This document shows, in pieces, positions 41,124-49,500 of a DNA stretch of 64,000 bases (position 1 is the first letter of the stretch; each line of letters starts with the position of its first letter). The stretch spans positions 124,001 through 188,000 of the forward strand of contig JAVBWI010000006.1 of NCBI GenBank assembly GCA_036677445.1, read 5' to 3'. The notes below the pieces were generated by a model. That model did not search any database. It was not told the origin of the DNA and saw only the letters and a list, made by a program, of their open reading frames with translations. Made by a program: the position numbers and the translations under genes. Origin of the DNA: JAVBWI01 sp036677445 (GTDB taxonomy: Bacteria > Bacillota > Clostridia > Christensenellales > CAG-138).

Positions 41124-42068
41124 TCAAATTACTTTGATGCAAAATTGCGGGCACACCGCCGCACAATACCCGCAAAGGGCGCAGCGCGACGCATCTGCCT
41201 TTGCCTTCCCGTCAACAAGCGCCAGCGCATGGTTCTTGCAACGGCGTACGCATGCGCCGCAGCCCTCGCACCAATCCTGTATCAGCAGTTGGCGCGGCTG
41301 CCGGTCTATATCCTGCGCGCTGTCCTGCGGCGGTTCCATACCGGAAAAAAGCGTGCAGTTATATTTTACTTCCGCCTCGCTCTGCATGCCGACGGCAACG
41401 GCTTGAATGCTTGGCTCTCCCATCACATATTGCAGCGCCTCACGGCGTTTATGTATCAGGTGTCCGCCTCCAAGCGGCTTCATGGCGAATACGCCCTTGC
41501 CCAGCGCATACGCGCGGCGGATCTCATGCAGCATCTGCTCGCTCGTCCCGTCCGCAATACCGATGCCCGTCTTATTGATAAGAGGGAACACCACCTGCAA
41601 TTCGGGATATTTGTTTGCGCCCGCCACCCCTGCGACGTGGTGCGTGGAAAGCCCCAGAGCGCCGATGTATCCTTGTTGTTTCCTTTTCAGGAAATACTCT
41701 ATTGCTTCCCAATGTCCGCGAACGGTATGCTTGCTTTCCTGCTCATGGAGCAGAAAAATATCGATATATTCGCGGCCTATGCCTTCTGCGGCAGCACGGA
41801 AGCTCTTTTCGGCGGTAACGGTATCATAGGAATACGATTTCGTACAAACCACCGCGTCCGGTTTGATGCGCAGCGCTTCCTTCACATACGGATAAGTGCC
41901 GTAGATTTCTGCGGTATCCAGAAAGTTCACCCCGAAAGAGAACGCTGACTCCAAAAGACCCACCCCTTGCGAAAGAGGCAGGTTCCTTTGCAGCGGCCCC
42001 ATTGTGAGCGTACCAAAGCACAGGCGGGAAACCGTGATGCCCGTGCTTCCTAAAACGACATGTTTCAA
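41124..42068 (-). CDS. Aldo/keto reductase with C-terminal 2x[4Fe-4S] domain
   Basis: A 314-residue protein. An aldo/keto reductase barrel (NFLDTAEIYGTYPYV, CTKSYS, FLLHEQ as the Asp, Tyr, Lys and His sites) is fused to a ferredoxin-like tail with CEGCGACVRRCKN and CALCGYCAAVCPQ. The fusion suggests electron exchange with ferredoxin rather than a plain NADPH reductase; the substrate is unknown. The start overlaps the ireB stop by 4 bases, so it is part of the ireB-ruvX unit. Confidence 0.92.
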   Translation of the reverse strand: MKHVVLGSTGITVSRLCFGTLTMGPLQRNLPLSQGVGLLESAFSFGVNFLDTAEIYGTYPYVKEALRIKPDAVVCTKSYSYDTVTAEKSFRAAAEGIGREYIDIFLLHEQESKHTVRGHWEAIEYFLKRKQQGYIGALGLSTHHVAGVAGANKYPELQVVFPLINKTGIGIADGTSEQMLHEIRRAYALGKGVFAMKPLGGGHLIHKRREALQYVMGEPSIQAVAVGMQSEAEVKYNCTLFSGMEPPQDSAQDIDRQPRQLLIQDWCEGCGACVRRCKNHALALVDGKAKADASRCALCGYCAAVCPQFCIKVI

Positions 42069-42340
42069 CTTTCCTGCTCCGCCGTCGCGTTGTGTTCCAC
42101 ATAATACCGGACCAGTTCCTCGACCAGTTCGTCCCGGTCCAGGCGGCGGATCAAATAGCGGGCATTGTTGTAGCTTGTAATATAGGTAGGATCGCCGGAT
42201 AGCAAATAACCCACAATCTGATTTACCGGATCGTAGCCCTTTTCCTTCATCGCAGCAAACACCGTCATGATGATCTCATTGGCGGCGCCCCTGTCCTTTG
42301 GAAGCTGGAACTGCATTGTTCCACTCGTGTTGTCGGTCAT
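42065..42340 (-). CDS. ireB: IreB family regulatory phosphoprotein
   Basis: A 91-residue protein of the UPF0297/IreB family (TMQFQLPKDRGAANEIIMTVFAAM-type core, QIVGYLLSGDPTYITSY). In Enterococcus IreB is phosphorylated by the PASTA kinase IreK and affects cephalosporin resistance; the threonines near the N-terminus (TDNTSGT) are the likely site here. First gene of the unit with the aldo/keto reductase, ruvX and DUF1292. Confidence 0.93.
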   Translation of the reverse strand: MTDNTSGTMQFQLPKDRGAANEIIMTVFAAMKEKGYDPVNQIVGYLLSGDPTYITSYNNARYLIRRLDRDELVEELVRYYVEHNATAEQES

Positions 42341-42410
42341 TCCCCTTCACCCCCTATATCGTGTCGGCCTGTCCTATTATATCCTATGATAAACAATTTT
42401 TCAAATGAAG

Positions 42411-42437
42411 AAACGGCCTGCATAAAGCAAGCCGTTT
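42411..42437 (-). terminator. Hairpin after the small basic protein gene
   Basis: AAACGGC and GCCGTTT with a 13-base loop, just past the stop of the gene at 42446; only a weak T run follows. Confidence 0.4.
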
Positions 42438-42445
42438 GCTGCGCA

Positions 42446-42610
42446 CTATCCCATGATGTTGTTTATGGCGCGCCTTGTACTGCGTACCGCCCGCCTGCCG
42501 TCGCGCATCAAGCGCTTTGGAACATCGGGATACATCGAATTGATCGCAGCCGTTGCCACCGCTATACCTGCGACGATGCCAACGCCCAGGCCAAGTGTCA
42601 GTGTCCGCAT
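42446..42610 (-). CDS. Small membrane-inserted basic protein (54 residues), unknown
   Basis: A 54-residue reading frame starting MRTLTLGLGVGIVAGIAVAT, a Gly/Ala-rich hydrophobic helix, then a strongly basic C-terminus (KRLMRDGRRAVRSTRRAINN). AAAGGAG lies 8 bases before the ATG at 42610, which makes translation likely despite the small size. It lies between iscU and ireB and is probably separately transcribed. The plan, one helix followed by a basic amphipathic tail, resembles small stress or envelope proteins, but I cannot assign a family. Confidence 0.65.
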   Translation of the reverse strand: MRTLTLGLGVGIVAGIAVATAAINSMYPDVPKRLMRDGRRAVRSTRRAINNIMG

Positions 42611-42811
42611 ACAGTTCACTCCTTTCCGACGGATTGGACTCTATGTAAAGGCCGGTGCAATGCACAAAGCCGTATGAAAATAGTATGCCGTTGTGTATAA
42701 AGCATTATGAAAGAAGTTACTGTTACTTCTGGCTGGTAAATTTAAAATTGTCATAATAAAGCAAAATAAAATTTTCACGGCTGCTTTAAAAGCACAATAG
42801 TATGTCACATA

Positions 42812-42838
42812 AAAAAGCCCTCATGCGAGGGACTTTTT
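42812..42838 (-). terminator. Terminator of the isc operon
   Basis: CCCTC and GAGGG with a GCAT loop, extended by AAG/CTT and followed on the minus strand by TTTTTT. Lies about 25 bases past the iscU stop. Confidence 0.85.
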
Positions 42839-42862
42839 GCAAAAATATATAAATACCGAAAA

Positions 42863-43258
42863 TTACTTCGCCACCGCTTCCTGTTTTCTTTTATTATAAT
42901 CCTCAATAGCCGCTTTGACAGCTTCTTCGGCAAGCACCGAACAATGGATCTTCTGCGGCGGCAAGCCCTCCAGCGCTTCTACAACAGCAGCGTTGGAAAG
43001 CTTGAGCGCTTCCTCGACGGATTTGCCCTTGATCATCTCCGTAGCCATGGAGGAAGTCGCAATGGCCGCACCGCAGCCGAAAGTTTTGAAACTGACGTCT
43101 TCGATGATATCCTGATTGTTGACCTTAATGAACATCTGCATGATGTCTCCGCATTTGGCGTTGCCCACCATGCCGACGCCGTTCGCGTCGGCCAGTTCCC
43201 CAACGTTACGGGGGTTTTGAAAATGATCCAATACTTTTTCTGTATACATTTCATTCAC
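42863..43258 (-). CDS. iscU: Iron-sulfur cluster scaffold IscU (NifU-like)
   Basis: A 131-residue scaffold on which [2Fe-2S] clusters form before delivery. Ligand cysteines are C36 (NAKCGD), C62 (FGCGAA) and C106 (HCSVLAEEA), with D38 next to the first. One base separates it from the desulfurase gene. Third gene of iscR-nifS-iscU; no hscA, hscB or fdx follows, as usual in Clostridia. Confidence 0.96.
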   Translation of the reverse strand: MNEMYTEKVLDHFQNPRNVGELADANGVGMVGNAKCGDIMQMFIKVNNQDIIEDVSFKTFGCGAAIATSSMATEMIKGKSVEEALKLSNAAVVEALEGLPPQKIHCSVLAEEAVKAAIEDYNKRKQEAVAK

Positions 43259-43259
43259 C

Positions 43260-44432
43260 TCAATGTTTCGCTGTGTATAAGGGGGACATATCGCGCAGCC
43301 GCTGTACTACCTTGGGCAGCACATCCAGCACATACTGCACGTCCTCCTCCGTGGTTTCGTCCGAAAGCGTCAAACGCAGAGAGCCATGCGCAATCTCATG
43401 CGGCAGCCCCATCGCGAGCAGCACATGGGAAGGATCCAGCGAGCCGGATGTGCAAGCCGAACCGCTCGACGCGGCGATTCCGTTCAAATCCAGCAGCAAC
43501 AGCATACCCTCGCCTTCAATATAACGGATGCTGAAGTTTACGTTGTTGGGCAGACGTTCGGTCGGATGGCCGTTGAGCTTTACCTCGGGAATACGCGCCT
43601 GTATCCCTTCGATGAGCATATCGCGCAGACGACGGATATTGGCGTTCACGCCTTCGATATCCTTGGTGGCGAGCTCAATCGCAAGACCCAGCCCTACGAT
43701 ACCCGCTACGTTTTCCGTGCCGGCACGGCGGCTTTTTTCCTGTCCGCCGCCCTGTATCAACGCAGGAATGCGCAGGCCTTTTCGCGCATACAATACGCCT
43801 ACGCCCTTGGGTCCGTGGAATTTATGAGCGGAAAGAGACAGAAAATCGATATGCATGGCCCGTACGTCGATGGGAACATGCCCCACGGCCTGTACGGCGT
43901 CGGTATGGAACAATACACCTCGTTCATGGCAAAGCGCGCCTATTTCAGCGATGGGCATGATGGTGCCCACTTCGTTATTGGCGAACATGACGCTGACCAG
44001 TATGGTGTCCTGGCGTATGGCGTCCGCCACCTGCCGTACCGTTACTCTGCCGTATTCGTCCACGGGCAGATAAGTGACTTCCGCGCCGAACTCCTTTACC
44101 AGCGCCTCGCAGGTATGCAGGATCGCATGATGCTCTATCGCCGTTGTGATGATATGCTTTCCCTTCTTCGCATAACGCAGCGCTACGCCGCGCAGAACAG
44201 CGTTATCGCTTTCCGTACCGCAGCCGGTGAACGTGATTTCATCGGGCTCGGCGTTAAGCGCCGCAGCGACTTGCGCACGCGCTTTGTCAAGCCCGGCGCG
44301 TGCTTCGCGTGCAAAGCTGTGCAGGCTGGAGGGATTGCCGAAATATTCCGTATAGTATGGAAGCATAGCCTGTACGACTTCAGGCTTTACGGCTGTGGTG
44401 GCCGCATTGTCAAGATATACCCGTCTCATCAT
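43260..44432 (-). CDS. iscS: Cysteine desulfurase (NifS/IscS)
   Basis: A 390-residue PLP enzyme that takes sulfur from cysteine for cluster assembly. It starts YLDNAATTAVKPEV, has the PLP lysine in SLSAHKFHGPKGVG and the persulfide cysteine in SSGSACTSGSLDPSHVL. The motif around the active cysteine is of the NifS/IscS type. The start overlaps the end of iscR by 23 bases. Confidence 0.96.
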   Translation of the reverse strand: MMRRVYLDNAATTAVKPEVVQAMLPYYTEYFGNPSSLHSFAREARAGLDKARAQVAAALNAEPDEITFTGCGTESDNAVLRGVALRYAKKGKHIITTAIEHHAILHTCEALVKEFGAEVTYLPVDEYGRVTVRQVADAIRQDTILVSVMFANNEVGTIMPIAEIGALCHERGVLFHTDAVQAVGHVPIDVRAMHIDFLSLSAHKFHGPKGVGVLYARKGLRIPALIQGGGQEKSRRAGTENVAGIVGLGLAIELATKDIEGVNANIRRLRDMLIEGIQARIPEVKLNGHPTERLPNNVNFSIRYIEGEGMLLLLDLNGIAASSGSACTSGSLDPSHVLLAMGLPHEIAHGSLRLTLSDETTEEDVQYVLDVLPKVVQRLRDMSPLYTAKH

Positions 44433-44859
44433 CTAATCGCCTCTTTTGCTGAATATAATCGTCCGCCATGTCTTTGATGGTCGTTTCGTCCAACACCGCA
44501 TTGATGCGGTTCTGCAGCTTGAGCCAGAGCGGCCGGGCCGAGCAGGTGCAGGCATTTTCGCATTCAAATGTTTCGTACCCCACGCAATCCACCACCATCG
44601 TACTGCCTTCCAGCGCGTGAAGCACTTCGCCCACCGCGATTTTTTCCGGCGGACGCGAGAGCGTATACCCCCCCTGTACCCCGCGGACCGATTGCACGAG
44701 CTGCGCTTTTTTGAGCGCCGCGATCAGCTGCTCCAAATACGCGAGGGATACGCCCTGCAGGCCGGCAAGCGTGCCGGCGCTGACCGGCCCGTTGCCATAC
44801 TCCACTGCCAGATCAACCATGGCCTTTATTCCGTATCGCCCGCGGGTAGATAATTTCAC
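44410..44859 (-). CDS. iscR: IscR-like Rrf2 family regulator
   Basis: A 149-residue Rrf2 regulator that senses iron-sulfur status. The winged helix includes STRGRYGIKAMVDLAVE and RGVQGGYTLSRPPE. Cluster cysteines lie in CVGYETFECENACTC. The start is a GTG at 44859 with GGGAGAG 7 bases before it; the frame extends upstream but into the promoter. It leads the isc operon and likely represses it when cluster-loaded. Confidence 0.93.
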   Translation of the reverse strand: MKLSTRGRYGIKAMVDLAVEYGNGPVSAGTLAGLQGVSLAYLEQLIAALKKAQLVQSVRGVQGGYTLSRPPEKIAVGEVLHALEGSTMVVDCVGYETFECENACTCSARPLWLKLQNRINAVLDETTIKDMADDYIQQKRRLDDETGIS

Positions 44860-44910
44860 GGCTGCACTCTCCCAATACCCAACCAAACAAGTCGGATTTA
44901 TTTCGATTTC

Positions 44911-44939
44911 ACTGTAGCATAGTCTGCGTATATTGTCAA
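44911..44939 (-). promoter_or_regulatory. Promoter of the isc operon
   Basis: TTGACA (44934-44939), 17 bases, TACAGT (44911-44916) on the minus strand, about 45 bases before the iscR start. IscR autoregulation would act here. Confidence 0.8.
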
Positions 44940-44980
44940 ATAAAATGTCTACGAAAATACTCGGATTTTTATGAAACATG

Positions 44981-45017
44981 TAAAAGGAGCTGATTGCTCT
45001 TCAGCATTCAGCTCCTT
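44981..45017 (-). terminator. Terminator of glyA
   Basis: AAGGAGCTGA and TCAGCTCCTT form a perfect stem with a 14-base loop, followed on the minus strand by TTACATG. Confidence 0.75.
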
Positions 45018-45047
45018 GGTGCTGCCTCAACCGTTGATATAGAGTTC

Positions 45048-46286
45048 TTACTCGTAAAGGGGAAAACGCTTGCAGAGTGCGAGTACATCCTGCTTCACTT
45101 CGGGGACGGCCGCCTCTCCGCCATCGATCACCTTTGCGATACAGTTCCCGATTTCCAGCATATCCGCTTCCTTCATGCCGCGGCTCGTAACGGCAGGCGT
45201 GCCGATGCGAACGCCGCTTGTTACAAAGGGACTGAGCGTTTCAAACGGAATGGTGTTTTTGTTGACGGTGATATGGGCAAGATCCAGCAGCTTTTCCACC
45301 TCTTTGCCGGTACGGCCTTTGGGCGTAAGATCCACCAGCATCAGGTGATTGTCCGTACCGCCCGAAACCAGACGGACGCCCGCATCCGTGAGCGCATGCC
45401 CCAGCGCCTGCGCGTTATTGCATATTTGCTGCTGATACGCCTTGAAGGAAGGCTGCAAGGCTTCCTGCAGGCAAACAGCCTTGGCGGCGATGGTGTGCAT
45501 CAGCGGGCCGCCCTGCGTGCCGGGGAATATCCCCTTATCGATATCTTTGGCAAGCGCTTCGCGGCAGAGTATCAGGCCGCCGCGGGGGCCGCGCAGCGTT
45601 TTATGGGTCGTGGTTGTGACCACATCCGCATAAGGTACGGGATTCATATGCAGGCCAGCGGCGATAAGGCCCGCAATGTGCGCCATGTCCACCATGAAGT
45701 ATGCGCCGACGGACTTGGCGATTTCGCCCATGCGCTTGAAGTCGATGGCGCGCGGATACGCGCTTGCGCCTGCAACGATCATTTTAGGTTTGTTTTCGTC
45801 GGCCAGACGCTCCAGCTCGCCGTAGTCTATCTGCTCGGTTTCCTTATTCACGCCGTAAGGAACGATTTTGAAATACTTACCGCTCATATTGACGGGGCTC
45901 CCGTGGGTCAGGTGCCCGCCGTGCGAGAGATTCATGCCCAGTATCGTATCGCCGGGGGCGAGCAGCGCAAAATAGACGGCAAGGTTGGCCTGCGCGCCGG
46001 AATGCGGCTGCACATTGGCATGCTCGGCGCCAAACAGCTCTTTCGCGCGCTCGCGCGCAAGGTCTTCGACGATATCGACATACTGGCAGCCGCCGTAATA
46101 GCGTTTGCCGGGGTATCCCTCTGCGTACTTGTTAGTCAGGTGGCTGCCCATGGCTGCCATAACTGCTTCCGAAACGAAATTTTCGGAAGCGATCAGCTCC
46201 AGATGGTCGCGCTGGCGGCCAAGCTCCAACTCCATTGCATCCGCAACGGCGGGGTCTGCGGCACGGATAATGTCAAACTGTATCAT
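45048..46286 (-). CDS. glyA: Serine hydroxymethyltransferase
   Basis: A 412-residue PLP enzyme that converts serine and THF to glycine and methylene-THF, a main one-carbon source. Conserved segments are ENFVSEAVMAAMGS, YAEGYPGKRYYGGC, the PLP lysine in VVTTTTHKTLRGPRGG and MVDMAHIAGLIAAG. Length is typical. AAGGAG lies about 12 bases before the ATG. Flanked by its own terminator. Confidence 0.97.
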   Translation of the reverse strand: MIQFDIIRAADPAVADAMELELGRQRDHLELIASENFVSEAVMAAMGSHLTNKYAEGYPGKRYYGGCQYVDIVEDLARERAKELFGAEHANVQPHSGAQANLAVYFALLAPGDTILGMNLSHGGHLTHGSPVNMSGKYFKIVPYGVNKETEQIDYGELERLADENKPKMIVAGASAYPRAIDFKRMGEIAKSVGAYFMVDMAHIAGLIAAGLHMNPVPYADVVTTTTHKTLRGPRGGLILCREALAKDIDKGIFPGTQGGPLMHTIAAKAVCLQEALQPSFKAYQQQICNNAQALGHALTDAGVRLVSGGTDNHLMLVDLTPKGRTGKEVEKLLDLAHITVNKNTIPFETLSPFVTSGVRIGTPAVTSRGMKEADMLEIGNCIAKVIDGGEAAVPEVKQDVLALCKRFPLYE

Positions 46287-46428
46287 AGGATACCCACGCT
46301 CCTTTTCGTTAATCTAAGTCCATGATCGTATAAAGGCTGCAGCCTTCATACGAGTAACCGATACCGATATTATTATATCCAATATACGGAATACACGCAA
46401 TAAAAATGGTGGCGGTATGAATATATAA

Positions 46429-46457
46429 GCGCGCCAGCCTGTCATAAGTTGGCGCGC
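46429..46457 (-). terminator. Terminator of valS
   Basis: GCGCGCCA and TGGCGCGC form a perfect stem with a 13-base loop just past the valS stop; the minus strand then reads TTATATATTC. Confidence 0.7.
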
Positions 46458-46468
46458 AATATGTTTGA

Positions 46469-49099
46469 TTATGCGAGATCCCGTTGACGGTTGAGCAGTT
46501 TTTCCAGCATCTCCTTTGCGGCGGCAAGCTTTGCCTGCTCTTCCTCCACCACACGCTGCGGCGCTTTACTCACAAAGCCGGGATTATTCAGCTTGCCCTC
46601 CGCGCGCGCGATCTCGCCACTCATCCGGTCGATCTCCTTTTGTACACGCTCGCGTTCCTTCTGAATATCCACCAGCTGCTCAAGCGGTATGAAGGCTTCC
46701 ACTGCCGTGCAGACGACGGAAACGGCGTTAGCCGGAATACCCGCCTTATCCTGCCTGACCGATACGTCCTCTACGCCGGCCAAACGGTTCATATAAATGG
46801 CGGAGTCTGTAAACGTCTGCGCCATATCCTCCCTTGCAACGAGTATTGCGCTGATGCGCTTGGCGGGCGGTACGTTCATTTCCGCACGGATGTTGCGTAT
46901 GGAGCGGATCAATTCCATCACGATCTCCATATCCCGCGCTACTTCGGGGTATGCAAGCGCGGCGTCCGCTTTAGGCCAGTCGGAAAGCATGATGGTCCGA
47001 TTCGCGTTGGGCAGATGCGTGTACAGTTCTTCCGTAATGAACGGCATAAAGGGATGTAAAAGCTTCATCGAATCGCCGAGCACCCGGACCAGCATTGCCT
47101 TTACATGCGCTTTTGCCGCGGCGTCCTCGCCGTACAGGCGGGGCTTGGCCATTTCGATATACCAGTCGCAGAATTCCGTCCAAATGAAATCATACACCTT
47201 CTGTGCGGCAAGCCCCAGCTCGAACGCATCGAGATTTGCCGTGACCTCCGCGATTACCTCGCCAAGGCGGTTGAGTATCCATTTATCCGACGCATCCAAG
47301 AGCTTCTGGTCAATTGCGCCCATCTGTTCGTCGCCGATGTTCATCAGCACGAAGCGCGCCGCGTTGTAGACCTTATTGCAGAAATTGCGGGCGGCCTCAA
47401 CCTTTTCCCAATAGAAACGCATGTCGTTGCCCGCGGAATTGCCCGTAAGCAAGCTGAAGCGAAGTGAATCGGCGCCGTATTTTTCTATAATCTCCAACGG
47501 GTCGATGCCGTTGCCTAGGGACTTTGACATTTTGCGCCCTTGGCTGTCACGCACGATGCCGTGCACGTACACGGTATCAAAAGGCTTTTCCTTCATCACA
47601 TCCAGACCGAACACGATCATGCGCGCCACCCAGAAGAATATGATGTCGTAGCCCGTGACCAGCGTGGAGGTGGGATAGAAATATTTGAGTTCCTCCGTCT
47701 GCGTCGGGTAACCCAGCGTTGAGAACGGCCACATGCCGCTGCTGAACCAGGTATCCAGCACATCCTCGTCCTGATGCAGGCCGGCGCCGCCGCACTTGGG
47801 GCAGGTTTCCGGCATTTTTTCCTGCACGACAGTCTCGCCGCAGGTATCGCAATAGAACGCGGGTATGCGGTGCCCCCACCAGAGCTGGCGGGAAATGCAC
47901 CAGTCGCGGATGTTTTCCATCCAGTTATAATACGTTTTGTCAAAGCGCTCGGGCACAAATTTGATGGAACCGTTGCGCACGGCTTCGATGGCAGGCTTTG
48001 CGAGCGGCTTCATCTCCACAAACCACTGCTTGCTCACAAGCGGCTCCACCGTGGTGTGGCAGCGGTAGCAGGTGCCCACGTTGTGCGAATAGGGTTCCAC
48101 TTTGATTAAAGCGCCCGCCGACTCCAGATCCGCCACGAACTGCTTGCGGCAATCCAACAGCGTCAGGCCCTCATAAGCGCCGCCCAGTCCGTTGATATGT
48201 CCGTCATCGGTAAACACGCGCATGACGGGGATATTGCAGCGCATTGCCACTTCGAAATCGTTCGGATCATGCGCCGGCGTGATCTTCACGGCGCCGGTAC
48301 CGAAATCCATTTCCACGTATTCGTCGGCCACAATGGGGATTTCGCGGTTCAGCACCGGAATCACCACGTGTTTGCCAACGATATCCGTGTACCGCTTGTC
48401 TTCCGGGTGTACGGCAATGGCGGTATCGCCCAGTATCGTTTCGGGACGGGTGGTCGCGACGGTGATGGAATAGGATTTATCCGGCGCATCGTAGCGCACA
48501 TGCCAGAGGTGGCTGTTCTGCTCCTCGTATTCCACCTCCGCGTCGGAAAGCGCCGTTTTGCAATCCGGGCACCAGTTGATAATGCGGTCGCCGCGGTAGA
48601 TCAGCCCTTTGTTGTACAGGTCGACGAACACCTTGGTGACGGCCTCATTGCAGCCCTCATCCATTGTAAAGCGCTCGCGCACCCAATCGCAGGAGGAGCC
48701 GAGCTTTTTGAGCTGGTTGACGATACGCCCTCCATAGATACGGCGCCATTCCCAAGCCCGCTCCAAAAACGCTTCGCGGCCAATATCCTTTTTATGGAGG
48801 CCTTCCTGCGCCATCTGTTCGACGATCTTCACTTCGGTGGCGATGGACGCGTGATCCGTGCCGGGCAGCCAGAGCGCCTCGAATCCGCTCATGCGCTTGT
48901 AGCGGATGAGCACATCCTGCAGCGTGTTATCCAGCGCATGCCCCATGTGGAGCTGCCCCGTAATGTTGGGCGGCGGGATTACGATGCAGTACGGCGGCTT
49001 ATTCGGGTTGGGCTCGGCATGAAAGTAGCCGTTCTTTTCCCAAAGCTCGTACAATCGGTTTTCCACTGCGCTGTGGTCGTAGGTCTTGTTCATTTCCAT
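46469..49099 (-). CDS. valS: Valyl-tRNA synthetase
   Basis: An 876-residue class I synthetase charging tRNA-Val. The HIGH motif is in PPNITGQLHMGHALDN, the KMSKS motif in GRKMSKSLGNG, an editing CP1 domain lies between, and a C-terminal coiled coil (EKEIDRMSGEIARAEGKLNN region) completes the enzyme. The ATG at 49099 is chosen because AGGAGG lies 7 bases upstream; an ATG three bases earlier is the alternative. Controlled by a T-box leader at 49141-49395. Confidence 0.97.
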   Translation of the reverse strand: MEMNKTYDHSAVENRLYELWEKNGYFHAEPNPNKPPYCIVIPPPNITGQLHMGHALDNTLQDVLIRYKRMSGFEALWLPGTDHASIATEVKIVEQMAQEGLHKKDIGREAFLERAWEWRRIYGGRIVNQLKKLGSSCDWVRERFTMDEGCNEAVTKVFVDLYNKGLIYRGDRIINWCPDCKTALSDAEVEYEEQNSHLWHVRYDAPDKSYSITVATTRPETILGDTAIAVHPEDKRYTDIVGKHVVIPVLNREIPIVADEYVEMDFGTGAVKITPAHDPNDFEVAMRCNIPVMRVFTDDGHINGLGGAYEGLTLLDCRKQFVADLESAGALIKVEPYSHNVGTCYRCHTTVEPLVSKQWFVEMKPLAKPAIEAVRNGSIKFVPERFDKTYYNWMENIRDWCISRQLWWGHRIPAFYCDTCGETVVQEKMPETCPKCGGAGLHQDEDVLDTWFSSGMWPFSTLGYPTQTEELKYFYPTSTLVTGYDIIFFWVARMIVFGLDVMKEKPFDTVYVHGIVRDSQGRKMSKSLGNGIDPLEIIEKYGADSLRFSLLTGNSAGNDMRFYWEKVEAARNFCNKVYNAARFVLMNIGDEQMGAIDQKLLDASDKWILNRLGEVIAEVTANLDAFELGLAAQKVYDFIWTEFCDWYIEMAKPRLYGEDAAAKAHVKAMLVRVLGDSMKLLHPFMPFITEELYTHLPNANRTIMLSDWPKADAALAYPEVARDMEIVMELIRSIRNIRAEMNVPPAKRISAILVAREDMAQTFTDSAIYMNRLAGVEDVSVRQDKAGIPANAVSVVCTAVEAFIPLEQLVDIQKERERVQKEIDRMSGEIARAEGKLNNPGFVSKAPQRVVEEEQAKLAAAKEMLEKLLNRQRDLA

Positions 49100-49140
49100 C
49101 ATGCATCCTCCTGAATCAACCATCGGCTGTAGTTTTCCAT

Positions 49141-49395
49141 ATAAATAGCGTTCCTCGTCTCAAAGGACGAAGAACGCTCGCGGTACCACCTTTGTTGGAC
49201 ACGGTTTTGCCGCGCCCCACTCGAGCGCCTTAACGCGGCGCCTGCGTGCCGGGCTACTGTTTTCGCCCTGCAAAGCTCAAAAGCGACCTTCCGTCCCTCC
49301 TGTTGCCAGCGGCTCTTTCAGCCGGTGAAGCCGCCTCTCTGCTGCCGGAATGGAACGTACTCCTCTTTCTCATCGCAACCTATATGATTACGTTT
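49141..49395 (-). promoter_or_regulatory. T-box riboswitch of valS
   Basis: The minus strand has the GAGTA bulge motif, AGAGAG, and a specifier region GGAAGGTCGC with GTC (Val codon) at 49285-49287. The T-box AAGGTGGTACCGCG lies at 49179-49192, followed by a terminator stem AGCGTTCTTCGTC (49147-49178). Uncharged tRNA-Val would favour antitermination. Confidence 0.93.
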
Positions 49396-49396
49396 C

Positions 49397-49426
49397 AGTA
49401 TAACGCGGTATAAAAGGCCGTGTCAA
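49397..49426 (-). promoter_or_regulatory. Promoter of the valS T-box transcript
   Basis: TTGACA (49421-49426), 18 bases, TATACT (49397-49402) on the minus strand, directly upstream of the leader. Confidence 0.8.
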
Positions 49427-49500
49427 GCCGCAAATCCGCAGGTGAGGCAGGTATGTGGCGTTAACGCCGCCACAAAAGTTACAATGAACTTTCAAAACGC

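Noticed and set aside
44996..46325. Long plus-strand frames opposite glyA, valS, hydB, relA and der
   Set aside because: They are antisense shadows of GC-rich genes whose minus-strand products are certain.
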